A stretch of DNA of 64,000 bases, from assembly GCA_015065975.1 (NCBI GenBank), contig SVPG01000005.1, positions 1-64,000 of the forward strand, in the 5' to 3' direction. The DNA is from Oscillospiraceae bacterium. Lineage in GTDB: Bacteria; Bacillota; Clostridia; Oscillospirales; Acutalibacteraceae. Positions 25,694 to 33,829 of this stretch are shown piece after piece. Every line of letters starts with the position of its first letter. Positions within the stretch are counted from its first letter, which is position 1. Below the pieces are notes generated by a model. That model did no database searches. It saw only the letters and a list, made by a program, of their open reading frames with translations, and was not told the DNA's origin. The position numbers and the translations under genes are program-made.

Positions 25694-26056
25694 TTATCGT
25701 GACCTTGTTATCTTAACGTAGGCGCAGTCAACTTCACAGCTCATGGGAGCGCTTGGTTTTCCGAGCGTCAGCGTTATGCGTTCGATTGTGGGGAATGCGA
25801 CAAATATCGCATCGCACACAGCCTGTGCGGCACGCTCGATAAGGTCGTATGTATGAGATGTCATCGCGTCGCGTGCGACGCAGCATATCTCATCGTAGTT
25901 TACCGTGTCGTCAAGATTGTCGCTCACACACGCCTTCGAGAGGTCGAGCGAGAGATTGAGGTCGAGGGTGAACACCTGACCGTCTCTCTTCTCGTGCTCA
26001 AAGACTCCGTGGTGAGCAAAAACTCTCAGACCGGAGATTATTATTTCGTCGCTCAT
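25694..26056 (-). CDS. folB: Dihydroneopterin aldolase
   Basis: 120 residues, the FolB length. Features are IIISGLRVFAHHGVFEHEK (catalytic Glu), VNYDEICCVARD, YDLIERAAQ and the C-terminal TLGKPSAPM with its conserved Lys. It cleaves 7,8-dihydroneopterin to 6-hydroxymethyl-dihydropterin in folate synthesis. Its ATG overlaps the stop codon of the phosphohexomutase by four bases (ATGA), so translation is coupled. No other fol gene is next to it, which is unusual since folB often neighbours folP/folK. Confidence 0.94.
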   Translation of the reverse strand: MSDEIIISGLRVFAHHGVFEHEKRDGQVFTLDLNLSLDLSKACVSDNLDDTVNYDEICCVARDAMTSHTYDLIERAAQAVCDAIFVAFPTIERITLTLGKPSAPMSCEVDCAYVKITRSR

Positions 26057-27759
26057 ACGGTGGGAGCAAGCTCTTTTGCGTAAGCTTCAAGCTGTGCAAT
26101 CTTATCCTCGCAGGCCTTGACGGAATCGCAGACTGCGGTGAGATAGAACTTGATCTTGGGCTCTGTACCGGAGGGGCGTGCAACAAGCGAGCTGCCGTCT
26201 TCCATTATAAACTCAAGAACATTGCTCGAGGGAAGCTCGATCTTTGTCTCGACACCGTTTGAACGGCTGACACAGTTGAGATAATCGTTGAAGGTGACAA
26301 CCTTCTGACCGTCGATCTCGCAGGGCGGCTCATTTCTGAGAGTATTCATTATGGAAGCGATGCGCTCCATACCCTCCTGTCCCTTATAGGACGGGGAATA
26401 CTGGGTGTGCATATGACGTCCGAACTCGCTGTAGAGCTCGTTCATACGCTCAAGCAGAGTCTTGCCCTGAGACTTGTAATATGCTGCCATTTCGCAGATG
26501 AGCATGGAGCCGACAACAGCGTCCTTGTCTCTTGCATGGGTGCCCTCGAGATAGCCGTAGCTTTCCTCATAGCCCATTACGAAGAGGTCGCTCTGACCGT
26601 TCTTCTCAAGCTCGCACATGATCTCGCCGATGTACTTGAAGCCTGTGAGAACGTTTCTGAAATCGCAATTATATTTCTTTGCAACACGCTCAGCCATCGA
26701 GCTTGTAACGATAGACTTGACGGCGATGAGGGATTTGCCCTCGGGAGCGGTCTTTCTCGAAAGGAGATAATCGAGCATAACGACGCCGACCTCGTTGCCG
26801 GTCATACGCTCGAAGGAAGTGCCGTTCCATACAGCGATTCCGACGCGGTCGCAGTCGGGATCGGTTGCGAGCAGAAGGTCGGGCTTTTTGTCCATCTTTG
26901 CCGCAACTTCATTTGCAACGCGGAAAGCAGCCTCGATTTCGGGGTTGGGATATTCACAGCCCTCGAACCTGCCGCCGGGGTTGCCGCACTGCTCGGAAAC
27001 GACGGTGACATTCTTTATGCCGATACGGGAAAGGATCTTCTGAACAGGCTTTTCGCCCGTGCCTCTGAGCGGAGTGTAAACGACCGAAAGATCGGAAGCG
27101 GCGCAGATGTCCTTTTCGATACAGCAGCTCTCAACAGCGTCGAGGAACTTGTCGACGATCTCGTCGCCCATATATTCGATCATACCCGACTCGACGAATG
27201 AATCGAAATCGCCTGTCTTGACATCGGCAAAAATATCGAGTCCGCTCATAAGCTTTTCGATGCAGCCTGCGTCCTCGTCGGTCATCTGGAATCCCTCGGG
27301 ACCGTAGCACTTGTAGCCGTTGTACTCTGCGGGGTTGTGGCTTGCTGTAACGACGATACCCGCGTCGCACTTCTTTTCCATAAGAGCGAAGCTGAGTATG
27401 GGGGTGGGCTCCATCTCGCTGAAGATGTATGCCTTGATGCCGTTTGCTGCAAGTGTTGCGGCAGCAGCCTTTGCAAAAACGTCGGACTTGTTGCGCGAAT
27501 CGTAACCGATGGCAACGCACTTGTCGCCGCCCTTTGCGTTGAGCCAGTTGGAGAGAGCCTGAGTTGCAAGACCGATGATGTAGACGTTCATACGGTTTGT
27601 ACCCACGCCGATAACTCCGCGCAGACCACCCGTTCCGAAGGTGAGGGTCTGATAGAAGCGGTCGCTTATAGCCTTTTCGTTATCCTTGATCTCTTCAAGC
27701 TCTGCTTTGAGATCGGGCTGGGTTACTCTTTCGAGCCATTCTTTGTACACGCTGTTCAT
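26053..27759 (-). CDS. Phosphoglucomutase/phosphomannomutase (alpha-D-phosphohexomutase)
   Basis: 568 residues, the long bacterial PGM/PMM type. The phosphoserine is Ser140 in VVTASHNPAEYNGYK, the metal-binding loop is DPDCDRVGIAV, sugar specificity GYEESYGY, and the C-terminal phosphate loop RPSGTEPKIKFY. It interconverts hexose 1- and 6-phosphates, feeding glucose-1-phosphate from glycogen phosphorylase into glycolysis. ATG at 27759 is preferred over 27768 because of its spacing from GAAAGG. It is followed by overlapping folB. Confidence 0.94.
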   Translation of the reverse strand: MNSVYKEWLERVTQPDLKAELEEIKDNEKAISDRFYQTLTFGTGGLRGVIGVGTNRMNVYIIGLATQALSNWLNAKGGDKCVAIGYDSRNKSDVFAKAAAATLAANGIKAYIFSEMEPTPILSFALMEKKCDAGIVVTASHNPAEYNGYKCYGPEGFQMTDEDAGCIEKLMSGLDIFADVKTGDFDSFVESGMIEYMGDEIVDKFLDAVESCCIEKDICAASDLSVVYTPLRGTGEKPVQKILSRIGIKNVTVVSEQCGNPGGRFEGCEYPNPEIEAAFRVANEVAAKMDKKPDLLLATDPDCDRVGIAVWNGTSFERMTGNEVGVVMLDYLLSRKTAPEGKSLIAVKSIVTSSMAERVAKKYNCDFRNVLTGFKYIGEIMCELEKNGQSDLFVMGYEESYGYLEGTHARDKDAVVGSMLICEMAAYYKSQGKTLLERMNELYSEFGRHMHTQYSPSYKGQEGMERIASIMNTLRNEPPCEIDGQKVVTFNDYLNCVSRSNGVETKIELPSSNVLEFIMEDGSSLVARPSGTEPKIKFYLTAVCDSVKACEDKIAQLEAYAKELAPTV

Positions 27760-27786
27760 TGAGATCATACCTTTCCTTGAAAAACC

Positions 27787-27819
27787 GTATAAAAGCCGCT
27801 TTTTAGGCGGCTTTTATAC
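27787..27819. terminator. Terminator between pckG and phosphohexomutase
   Basis: GTATAAAAGCCGC pairs with GCGGCTTTTATAC across a 7-base loop, followed on the minus strand by GGTTTTTC. It ends the pckG transcript. Confidence 0.85.
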
Positions 27820-27837
27820 TATTTGGAAAATATTTTA

Positions 27838-29652
27838 TTACTTAAGTCTTGCCTTAAGGTTGTTGAGCTGGTTTGTAAGCTCCTCGGGAAGCTTGTCGCC
27901 GAACTTCTTGTAGAACTCCTCGATACCGTCAGCCTCGGAAGCCCACATTGCGTTGTCGACCTCGAGAATGCCCTCGAGCTGCTCCTTGGAGAAATCAAGA
28001 CCTTCGAGGTCGATATCGTCAGCCTTGGGAACATAACCGATAGCGGTCTCGTCAGCGTCGACAGTACCGTCGCAGCGGCTTACGATCCAGTCGAGAACAC
28101 GGAGGTTATCGCCGAATCCCGGCCAGATGAAGTTGCCCTCATCGTCGGTGCGGAACCAGTTGACGTTGAAGATCTTGGGAGCCTTGTCGCCGAGCTTCTT
28201 GCCCATCTCGATCCAGTGACCGAAATAATCGCCCATATGATAGCCGCAGAAGGGAAGCATAGCCATCGGGTCACGACGGACAACGCCGACTGCGCCTGCT
28301 GCTGCAGCGGTGGTCTCGGAAGCCATGATGGAGCCTACGAATACACCGTTGTTCCAGTCTCTGGACTGGTATACAAGGGGAGCGGTCTTTGCACGGCGTC
28401 CGCCGAAGATGATTGCGGAAAGGGGAACGCCTTCGCCTGTCTTGAACTTCTCGCTGATGCAGGGGCAGTTCTCAGCAGGAGCGGTGAAACGGCTGTTGGG
28501 ATGAGCGCCGGAGCGAGCAAGCTTTTTCTTTGCGGGATCGCTCTCAGCCTCTTCGTTAGCCTTGGAGATCTCTGCATTCCACTTTCTGCCGAGCCAGTCG
28601 ACAGCGTTCTCGGGCGGGTTCTTGTCAAGACCTTCCCACCATACGGTGTTGTTGTCGAGATTGTGAACGACGTTTGTGAAGATAGCGCCCTTCTTGGTGG
28701 AAGCGAGAGCGTTGAAGTTGGAGTTTTCGTTGGTGCCGGGAGCGACGCCGAAGAAGCCGTTCTCGGGGTTGATAGCGTAGAGACGTCCGTCTTCGCCGAT
28801 TCTGATCCATGCGATATCGTCGCCGATGGTCTCTACCTTGTAGCCCTTGTCAGCAAAAGCTTTGGGCGGAATGAGCATAGCCAGGTTGGTCTTGCCGCAA
28901 GCGGAGGGGAAAGCAGCTGCAACATATTTGGTCTCCTCTCCGGGACGGGTGATGCCGAGAATGAGCATATGCTCAGCCATCCAGCCTTCCTGCTTGCCCT
29001 GATAGGAAGCAATACGAAGAGCGAAGCACTTCTTGCCGAGAAGAACGTTTCCGCCGTAACCGGAGTTGACGGAGATGATGGTGTTGTCCTCGGGGAAATG
29101 AGCGATATATCTCTTCTCCTTGTCGATGTCGCACTTTGCGTGCAGACCGCGTACCCAGTCGTTGCTGTCGCCGAGAGCCTCGAGTACGTCGAAGCCTACT
29201 CTGGTCATGATAACCATGTTGAGTACAACGTAGATGGAGTCGGTCAGCTCGATGCCGGCCTTGGAGAACTCAGAGCCGACAGGACCCATGGAATAGGGGA
29301 TAACGTACATGGTGCGACCTGCATATCTGCCGCGAGCGATGTCATAGAGCATCTCGTAAGCAGCCTGGGGCTCCATCCAGTGGTTTGTGGGACCGCAGTC
29401 CTCTTCTTTTCTGGAGCAGATGAAGGTTCTGTCCTCAACACGAGCAACGTCGTTCTCAGCAGTTCTGTGGAGGTAGCAATCGGGAAGAAGTTCGTCGTTG
29501 AGCTTCTCCATCTCGCCTGTAGCGCAAGCTTCAGCGCGAAGAGCCTCAAGCTGCTCCTCGGAACCGTCGATCCAGACGATCTTGTCGGGAGTCATCAGAG
29601 CTTCCATTTCGTCGAGCCATTTGTTGATGGTAGGATTTTTTGTAGGTCTCAT
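27838..29652 (-). CDS. pckG: Phosphoenolpyruvate carboxykinase (GTP)
   Basis: 604 residues, the GTP-dependent PEPCK size. The kinase P-loop AAFPSACGKTNLAML with its hyper-reactive Cys lies near residue 250. Other blocks are SGYGGNVLLGKKCFALRI, GDDIAWIRIGEDGRLYAINPE and NENSNFNA. It catalyses oxaloacetate + GTP to PEP + CO2 + GDP; in fermenting anaerobes it can run in reverse, fixing CO2 (family knowledge). ATG has AAAGGAG upstream and the promoter at 29704-29732 is strong. Very strong codon bias suggests high expression. Confidence 0.97.
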   Translation of the reverse strand: MRPTKNPTINKWLDEMEALMTPDKIVWIDGSEEQLEALRAEACATGEMEKLNDELLPDCYLHRTAENDVARVEDRTFICSRKEEDCGPTNHWMEPQAAYEMLYDIARGRYAGRTMYVIPYSMGPVGSEFSKAGIELTDSIYVVLNMVIMTRVGFDVLEALGDSNDWVRGLHAKCDIDKEKRYIAHFPEDNTIISVNSGYGGNVLLGKKCFALRIASYQGKQEGWMAEHMLILGITRPGEETKYVAAAFPSACGKTNLAMLIPPKAFADKGYKVETIGDDIAWIRIGEDGRLYAINPENGFFGVAPGTNENSNFNALASTKKGAIFTNVVHNLDNNTVWWEGLDKNPPENAVDWLGRKWNAEISKANEEAESDPAKKKLARSGAHPNSRFTAPAENCPCISEKFKTGEGVPLSAIIFGGRRAKTAPLVYQSRDWNNGVFVGSIMASETTAAAAGAVGVVRRDPMAMLPFCGYHMGDYFGHWIEMGKKLGDKAPKIFNVNWFRTDDEGNFIWPGFGDNLRVLDWIVSRCDGTVDADETAIGYVPKADDIDLEGLDFSKEQLEGILEVDNAMWASEADGIEEFYKKFGDKLPEELTNQLNNLKARLK

Positions 29653-29703
29653 ATATCAAATCTCCTTTATAGAATATACGATGTAAAAAATACAATCTCA
29701 TAT

Positions 29704-29732
29704 ATTATAAATCATAGTGTGCCTTTTTGCAA
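29704..29732 (-). promoter_or_regulatory. Promoter of pckG
   Basis: On the minus strand TTGCAA (29727-29732) and TATAAT (29704-29709) are separated by 17 bases, about 50 bases before the start codon. Confidence 0.72.
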
Positions 29733-29810
29733 GGAAAATAACCTTAGAATTCATGACAATATGATTGTTTTGAGCCGCAAAGCTTTTGTGCTTTGTGACA
29801 TATCGTCGGG

Positions 29811-30803
29811 CTAAACGCTTTTGCCCATGGCGAGAGCGATATAGCGGACGCTGTCGATGAGCTTTGAGAGCTGGGAGAAGCTGAGCTGCTGAGCCGAATC
29901 GCTCAGAGCCTCTGCGGGATTGGGGTGAGCGTCGATCATAAGTCCGTCGGCGCCTGCGGCAACCGATGCGAGCGACAGCGACGGGACAAAACGTCCGTGC
30001 GGAGCAGCCTTTGAGGGGTCGACAATGACGGGCAGTCCGCTCTTTTCCCTGACGGAGGTTATCGCCGCGATATCGATCGTGCTCTTTGTTGCCGTCTCGA
30101 AGGTTCTTATACCGCGCTCGCAGAGTATTACTCGGCTGTTGCCCTCGCGCAGGATATATTCAGCGCTGTCGAGCCATTCGTCGACCGTTGCGGCAACGCC
30201 TCTCTTGAGCATGACGGGCTTGTCGGTCTTTCCGACCGCCTGGAGCAGACGGTAGTTCTGCATATTTCTTGCGCCGATCTGGAGAATATCACAGTATTTT
30301 GCGGCGTTGTCAAGCTCGGCAAGGGAGACGACCTCACTGACCGTCAGCAGCCCGTACTGGTCGGCAGCCGAGCGAAGCATTCGAAGGCCCTCCGACTCAA
30401 GCCCTCTGAAAGCGTAGGGCGATGTGTTCGGGCTGTATGAGCCGCCGCGCATTATCTTTATGCCGCACTTGTGAAGCTCGCGGGCGGTTGCGAAAATTCG
30501 CTCCTCGCTCTCGATAATTCGCGGACCTGCGATCATGCAAAGCTTGTCGGAGCCGATCTCCTGGCCGCCCACACTGACGGTTATCTTTTCGGGCAGGACG
30601 TGCTCGATGTCGAGGGTGAAGGATTCCACTCCCGGCATATGGATCGGGGTCCACGTGCCGAGGCGGTCGTCGCCGCCCGTGACGGTGAGCAGAGTGTGAC
30701 CGTCGGTGATGGTCATTCTGATGCCGAGACCGAACTCGCCTATGCGGTTTATGACGGTGCCGATCTGTTCGCCCGTCGCGCTTCTCTTCATTTTGATTAT
30801 CAT
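29811..30803 (-). CDS. DAHP-synthase-like protein lacking metal and PEP ligands
   Basis: 330 residues with the type I-beta DAHP synthase layout: an N-terminal ferredoxin-like regulatory domain (1-70) and a TIM-barrel domain. Conserved landmarks are IAGPxxxES, MRGG, TSPYAFRGLESEGL, DILQIGARNMQNYRLLQ, PVMLKRG, ILCERGIRTFE and GLMIxxHPxPxxALSD. Key catalytic residues are changed: the metal Cys of AGPC is Arg95, the KPR motif that binds PEP is SPN (Ser124, Asn126), the metal His of DPSH is Lys264, and the metal Glu is Asp291. The substitutions were checked in DNA. DAHP synthase condenses PEP and erythrose-4-phosphate at the start of the shikimate pathway; with these losses normal activity is doubtful. 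The frame is intact. No other aro gene is adjacent. It could have a new reaction or a regulatory role. Confidence 0.85.
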   Translation of the reverse strand: MIIKMKRSATGEQIGTVINRIGEFGLGIRMTITDGHTLLTVTGGDDRLGTWTPIHMPGVESFTLDIEHVLPEKITVSVGGQEIGSDKLCMIAGPRIIESEERIFATARELHKCGIKIMRGGSYSPNTSPYAFRGLESEGLRMLRSAADQYGLLTVSEVVSLAELDNAAKYCDILQIGARNMQNYRLLQAVGKTDKPVMLKRGVAATVDEWLDSAEYILREGNSRVILCERGIRTFETATKSTIDIAAITSVREKSGLPVIVDPSKAAPHGRFVPSLSLASVAAGADGLMIDAHPNPAEALSDSAQQLSFSQLSKLIDSVRYIALAMGKSV

Positions 30804-30821
30804 AGAAATATCCTCCCCAAA

Positions 30822-31502
30822 TCAAAGGATTATATCAGGACATTCGGTTATGCTTCGGATCGTGTATGTGGGTGTGATATCGCCCGACGGTTTTCCTTCG
30901 GGATTGACCCAGCAGGTGTCGAGTCCCGCACCGATGCCGCCGCGTATATCGCTCGTGAGGGAGTCGCCGACAACGAGGATTTCGCTCTTCGGCGGGTTTC
31001 CGATGAAGTCGATGACGTAATCGAAATATTCGCGGCGCGGCTTCTGGTATCCGATGGTTTCCGAAATGAATATATTTTCAAAATAATCCTTTATCGCCAC
31101 ACGGCTCCAGCGCCCCATCTGCACCCGTTCAATGCCGTTTGTTATTATGTACATACGGCATTTTCCGTAAAGCGTGCGGCAGACCTCGAGCGCTCCGTCG
31201 ATGAGCCTGTCACCCTCGCTCAGACGCTCGATGTAATAGTCTGACAGCTCATTCGGGTCGCGGTCGAATCCGAGCTCGCGGCAGGTGTCGGCAAACCGTC
31301 CGACGGTGAGCTGCGGCTTTGTGACCAGACCTTGCTCAAACCGTTTCCACCAGCCGGCATTTATTCTTTTGTAGACCGATTTTTCGTAATCCGAGCCCTC
31401 ACCGCCCGCATATCTGAGCAGTGTGGAAAGAGCCTTCTCCTCGCAGTCGCGAAAATCGAGAAGCGTCTCGTCGGCGTCGAAAAGAATGTACTTGTATTTC
31501 AT
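30822..31502 (-). CDS. YjjG-type HAD hydrolase (noncanonical pyrimidine nucleotidase-like)
   Basis: 226 residues of the HAD superfamily: motif I FDADETLLDF (Asp8, Asp10), motif II IITNG, motif III Lys in GYQKPRREYFD, motif IV VVGDSLTSDIRGG. The spacing and the EKALSTLL cap segment match the YjjG/YfnB group, which dephosphorylates noncanonical pyrimidine nucleotides. It lies 18 bases upstream of the DAHP-synthase-like gene on the same strand, so the two are probably co-transcribed. The substrate is not proven. Confidence 0.87.
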   Translation of the reverse strand: MKYKYILFDADETLLDFRDCEEKALSTLLRYAGGEGSDYEKSVYKRINAGWWKRFEQGLVTKPQLTVGRFADTCRELGFDRDPNELSDYYIERLSEGDRLIDGALEVCRTLYGKCRMYIITNGIERVQMGRWSRVAIKDYFENIFISETIGYQKPRREYFDYVIDFIGNPPKSEILVVGDSLTSDIRGGIGAGLDTCWVNPEGKPSGDITPTYTIRSITECPDIIL

Positions 31503-31580
31503 AAGTCACCGCCTTCTGTACAATTATACAATACGGAAAATCGAATATCAATAAAAATCGGGCAGCGAGTCTCAAAATCC

Positions 31581-31609
31581 TTGCAATTTCGGCGAATGAA
31601 ATGTATTAT
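31581..31609 (+). promoter_or_regulatory. Promoter of the lipoprotein-galE unit
   Basis: TTGCAA at 31581-31586 and TATTAT at 31604-31609 are separated by 17 bases, about 40 bases before the lipoprotein start. Confidence 0.6.
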
Positions 31610-31648
31610 ATAGATGTACCAAATCAATGAATTCGGAGGTATAAGAAT

Positions 31649-32458
31649 ATGAATAGAAGGTCTTTTGCTGTTATTGCGGCGGTTGTCATGCTGCTCTGCT
31701 TCGTGCTTGCGGGCTGCGGCGACAAGGAGGATGTATCCATCGAATCGACAAAGGTCGATACCACTCTTCACACAATGATGTACAGCGAGATGGAGGAGGG
31801 GCAGTTTTCTGTCCTTCACACATACGGCTCGGGTGAGGAGAGCTATGTTTTCTGGTGCGAGAGCGAGATGAGCAAATTCGGTTTCTATCCGCTTTCCTAC
31901 GATATGGAAAATGACGTTTTCTCCCGTGCGGGCGAGACATATTATTTCCCGTCAGCCATCAAAAAGGGTGAGGCTGTCCATGCGGGTATCGTCATTCCCG
32001 AGGTTGTGCCGGATATGGCTGTTACCTACACTGTCGCAGGACAGACCTTTGAGTATGCTCTCTGCTATAACGGAAACACGGGCGGAGTCAGCCTTATGGA
32101 GTTCACACTCGGAGCACCGACTCAGGATACCACATCGACGTCCGAAACCACTACAACCACCACTCAGGTGTCCGACGAAAGCCTTGAGGGAACCATAATT
32201 TACGGTATTGCCGACAGCGTTCTCGGCACTGCATCGTACAACTCCATCGAGGCGAGCGGCGCAGCAACGGTCGACGGTTACGTCTGCAGCAGATACACCG
32301 TTTCCATGGACGGTGCACCCGTTGCAAATATTGCCATAAACGAAAGTCTTATGCACAGCTTTATCGATTTCGGCTGTGACGGAAGCTATTTCTACGTGCT
32401 TCCCGACGAGGACGGCTTTTATTACGTCAACCGTGACTTTGAGGTCGTGGCGGAATAA
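31649..32458 (+). CDS. Lipoprotein of unknown function
   Basis: 269 residues with a lipoprotein signal peptide: MNRRSFAVIAAVVMLLCF followed by the lipobox LAGC (Cys about 25). The mature part is acidic, with two halves linked by a Thr/Ser-rich stretch near residues 158-175 (TSTSETTTTTTQ). No domain was recognised. The ATG has CGGAGG upstream. galE begins 20 bases later, so it may share the transcript, but a functional link is not evident. Confidence 0.82.
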   Translation: MNRRSFAVIAAVVMLLCFVLAGCGDKEDVSIESTKVDTTLHTMMYSEMEEGQFSVLHTYGSGEESYVFWCESEMSKFGFYPLSYDMENDVFSRAGETYYFPSAIKKGEAVHAGIVIPEVVPDMAVTYTVAGQTFEYALCYNGNTGGVSLMEFTLGAPTQDTTSTSETTTTTTQVSDESLEGTIIYGIADSVLGTASYNSIEASGAATVDGYVCSRYTVSMDGAPVANIAINESLMHSFIDFGCDGSYFYVLPDEDGFYYVNRDFEVVAE

Positions 32459-32478
32459 TCTTTGTGGAGGGGAAAACC

Positions 32479-33486
32479 GTGAAAATTCTTGTAACGGGCG
32501 GCGCAGGCTATATCGGCTCGCATACTTCGGTCGAGCTTCTTGACGCCGGCTATGAGATAGTAATTGCCGATAATTTTTCCAATTCCAAGCCTGAGGTGCT
32601 TGAAAGAATAAGAAAGGTCGCGGGAAAGGATTTCGATTTCTGCGAGTGCGACCTTTGCGACAAAGAGGCTCTCGACAAGGTTTTTGACAGCTATGATATC
32701 GATGCTGTAATTCATTTTGCGGGACTCAAGGCGGTCGGCGAATCGTGCGAGAAACCGCTTGAATATTACAGAAATAACCTCGTTTCCACGATGAATCTGT
32801 GCGAGTCGATGCGTGAGCACGGCTGTAAAAAGCTGGTATTCTCCTCGTCGGCTACCGTTTACGGAATGAACAACACCGCGCCGTACACCGAGGATATGCC
32901 CCTTTCGGCAACAAATCCCTACGGCTGGACAAAGTTCATGATCGAAGAGATGCTCAGAGGCGTCTGCGCGGCGGATAAGGAGTGGAGCGTCGCTCTTCTC
33001 AGATATTTCAACCCCATCGGAGCACATTCCTCGGGTCAGCTCGGTGAGGATCCCAACGGAATCCCCAACAATCTGTTCCCGTACATCATGCGTGTTGCGG
33101 TCGGAAAACTGCCCGAGCTGGGAGTTTTCGGCGATGACTACGACACACCCGACGGCACGGGCGTGCGCGACTATATCCACGTCGTCGACCTCGCAAAGGG
33201 ACATCTCAAGGCGCTCGAGTGGTGCTCGGAGAATGTCGGCGCGGAGCCCTTCAACCTCGGCACGGGCAACGGAAGCAGTGTGCTTGAGGTACTGCACGGA
33301 TTCGAGAAGGCGTGCGGAAAGACCCTTCCGTATTCCGTGAAACCGCGCAGAGCGGGAGATATCGCGACCAGCTTTGCCGATTGCTCAAAGGCGGAAAAAC
33401 AGCTCGGCTGGAAGGCGGAGCTCGGCATGGAAGATATGTGCCGCGATGGCTGGAATTTCATAAAGAACAATCCCAACGGACTCTGA
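32479..33486 (+). CDS. galE: UDP-glucose 4-epimerase
   Basis: 335 residues. The NAD-binding GGAGYIGSH begins at residue 6, and the short-chain dehydrogenase active site has Ser in SSSATVYG (about 123) and YxxxK in NPYGWTKFMIEEML. The family-specific NPIGAHSSGQLGEDPNGIPNNL block fits GalE. It interconverts UDP-glucose and UDP-galactose for galactose use and surface glycans. GTG at 32479 is the start because GGAGGGG lies seven bases upstream. A 62-residue membrane protein gene follows. Confidence 0.95.
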   Translation: MKILVTGGAGYIGSHTSVELLDAGYEIVIADNFSNSKPEVLERIRKVAGKDFDFCECDLCDKEALDKVFDSYDIDAVIHFAGLKAVGESCEKPLEYYRNNLVSTMNLCESMREHGCKKLVFSSSATVYGMNNTAPYTEDMPLSATNPYGWTKFMIEEMLRGVCAADKEWSVALLRYFNPIGAHSSGQLGEDPNGIPNNLFPYIMRVAVGKLPELGVFGDDYDTPDGTGVRDYIHVVDLAKGHLKALEWCSENVGAEPFNLGTGNGSSVLEVLHGFEKACGKTLPYSVKPRRAGDIATSFADCSKAEKQLGWKAELGMEDMCRDGWNFIKNNPNGL

Positions 33487-33506
33487 TAAAAAGGGAAGTG
33501 GTGCCG

Positions 33507-33695
33507 ATGAAAAAACGCGCGCTCAACGTTGCGGCAAAGACCGCCGTTTGCTTTTCTCTGATTATGATTTTCATGCTCGGCTATACCTTTGCGAAGACGG
33601 GAGTGGTCGTGACGGAGCTGCTCTGCGTTACCGCAGCTGCCGTCGTTGCGGCGATTGTGCTGATCGTCATTCTGTCATCAAGAAAAAATAAATAA
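33507..33695 (+). CDS. Small two-helix membrane protein, unknown
   Basis: 62 residues: a basic start, two hydrophobic segments (AVCFSLIMIFMLGYTFA and LLCVTAAAVVAAIVLIVIL) and a basic C-terminus SSRKNK. The ATG lies 20 bases after the galE stop with GGGAAGTGG upstream, so it is part of the galE transcript. No family was recognised. Confidence 0.6.
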   Translation: MKKRALNVAAKTAVCFSLIMIFMLGYTFAKTGVVVTELLCVTAAAVVAAIVLIVILSSRKNK

Positions 33696-33705
33696 ACGAT
33701 TTATT

Positions 33706-33755
33706 ACACAGACGTGATGCCGGTTTTATGAGCGGAGCACGTCTGTGTTATTTTA
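33706..33755 (+). terminator. Terminator after the galE unit
   Basis: ACACAGACGTG pairs with CACGTCTGTGT across a 21-base loop, followed by TATTTTA. Confidence 0.75.
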
Positions 33756-33778
33756 CGGTGTTAAATTTTGCAAGGCTA

Positions 33779-33806
33779 TTGAAAAAGTTTTTAACTGTGA
33801 TATACT
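33779..33806 (+). promoter_or_regulatory. Promoter of the MATE gene
   Basis: TTGAAA at 33779-33784 and TATACT at 33801-33806 are separated by 16 bases, just upstream of the ribosome site. Confidence 0.6.
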
Positions 33807-33829
33807 CGCCTTGCAAAGGAGACGAAGTC

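Noticed and set aside
27823..29814. 663-residue open frame on the plus strand opposite pckG
   Set aside because: It mirrors a clear PEP carboxykinase gene; strong codon bias removes antisense stop codons. No ribosome site or recognisable domain.
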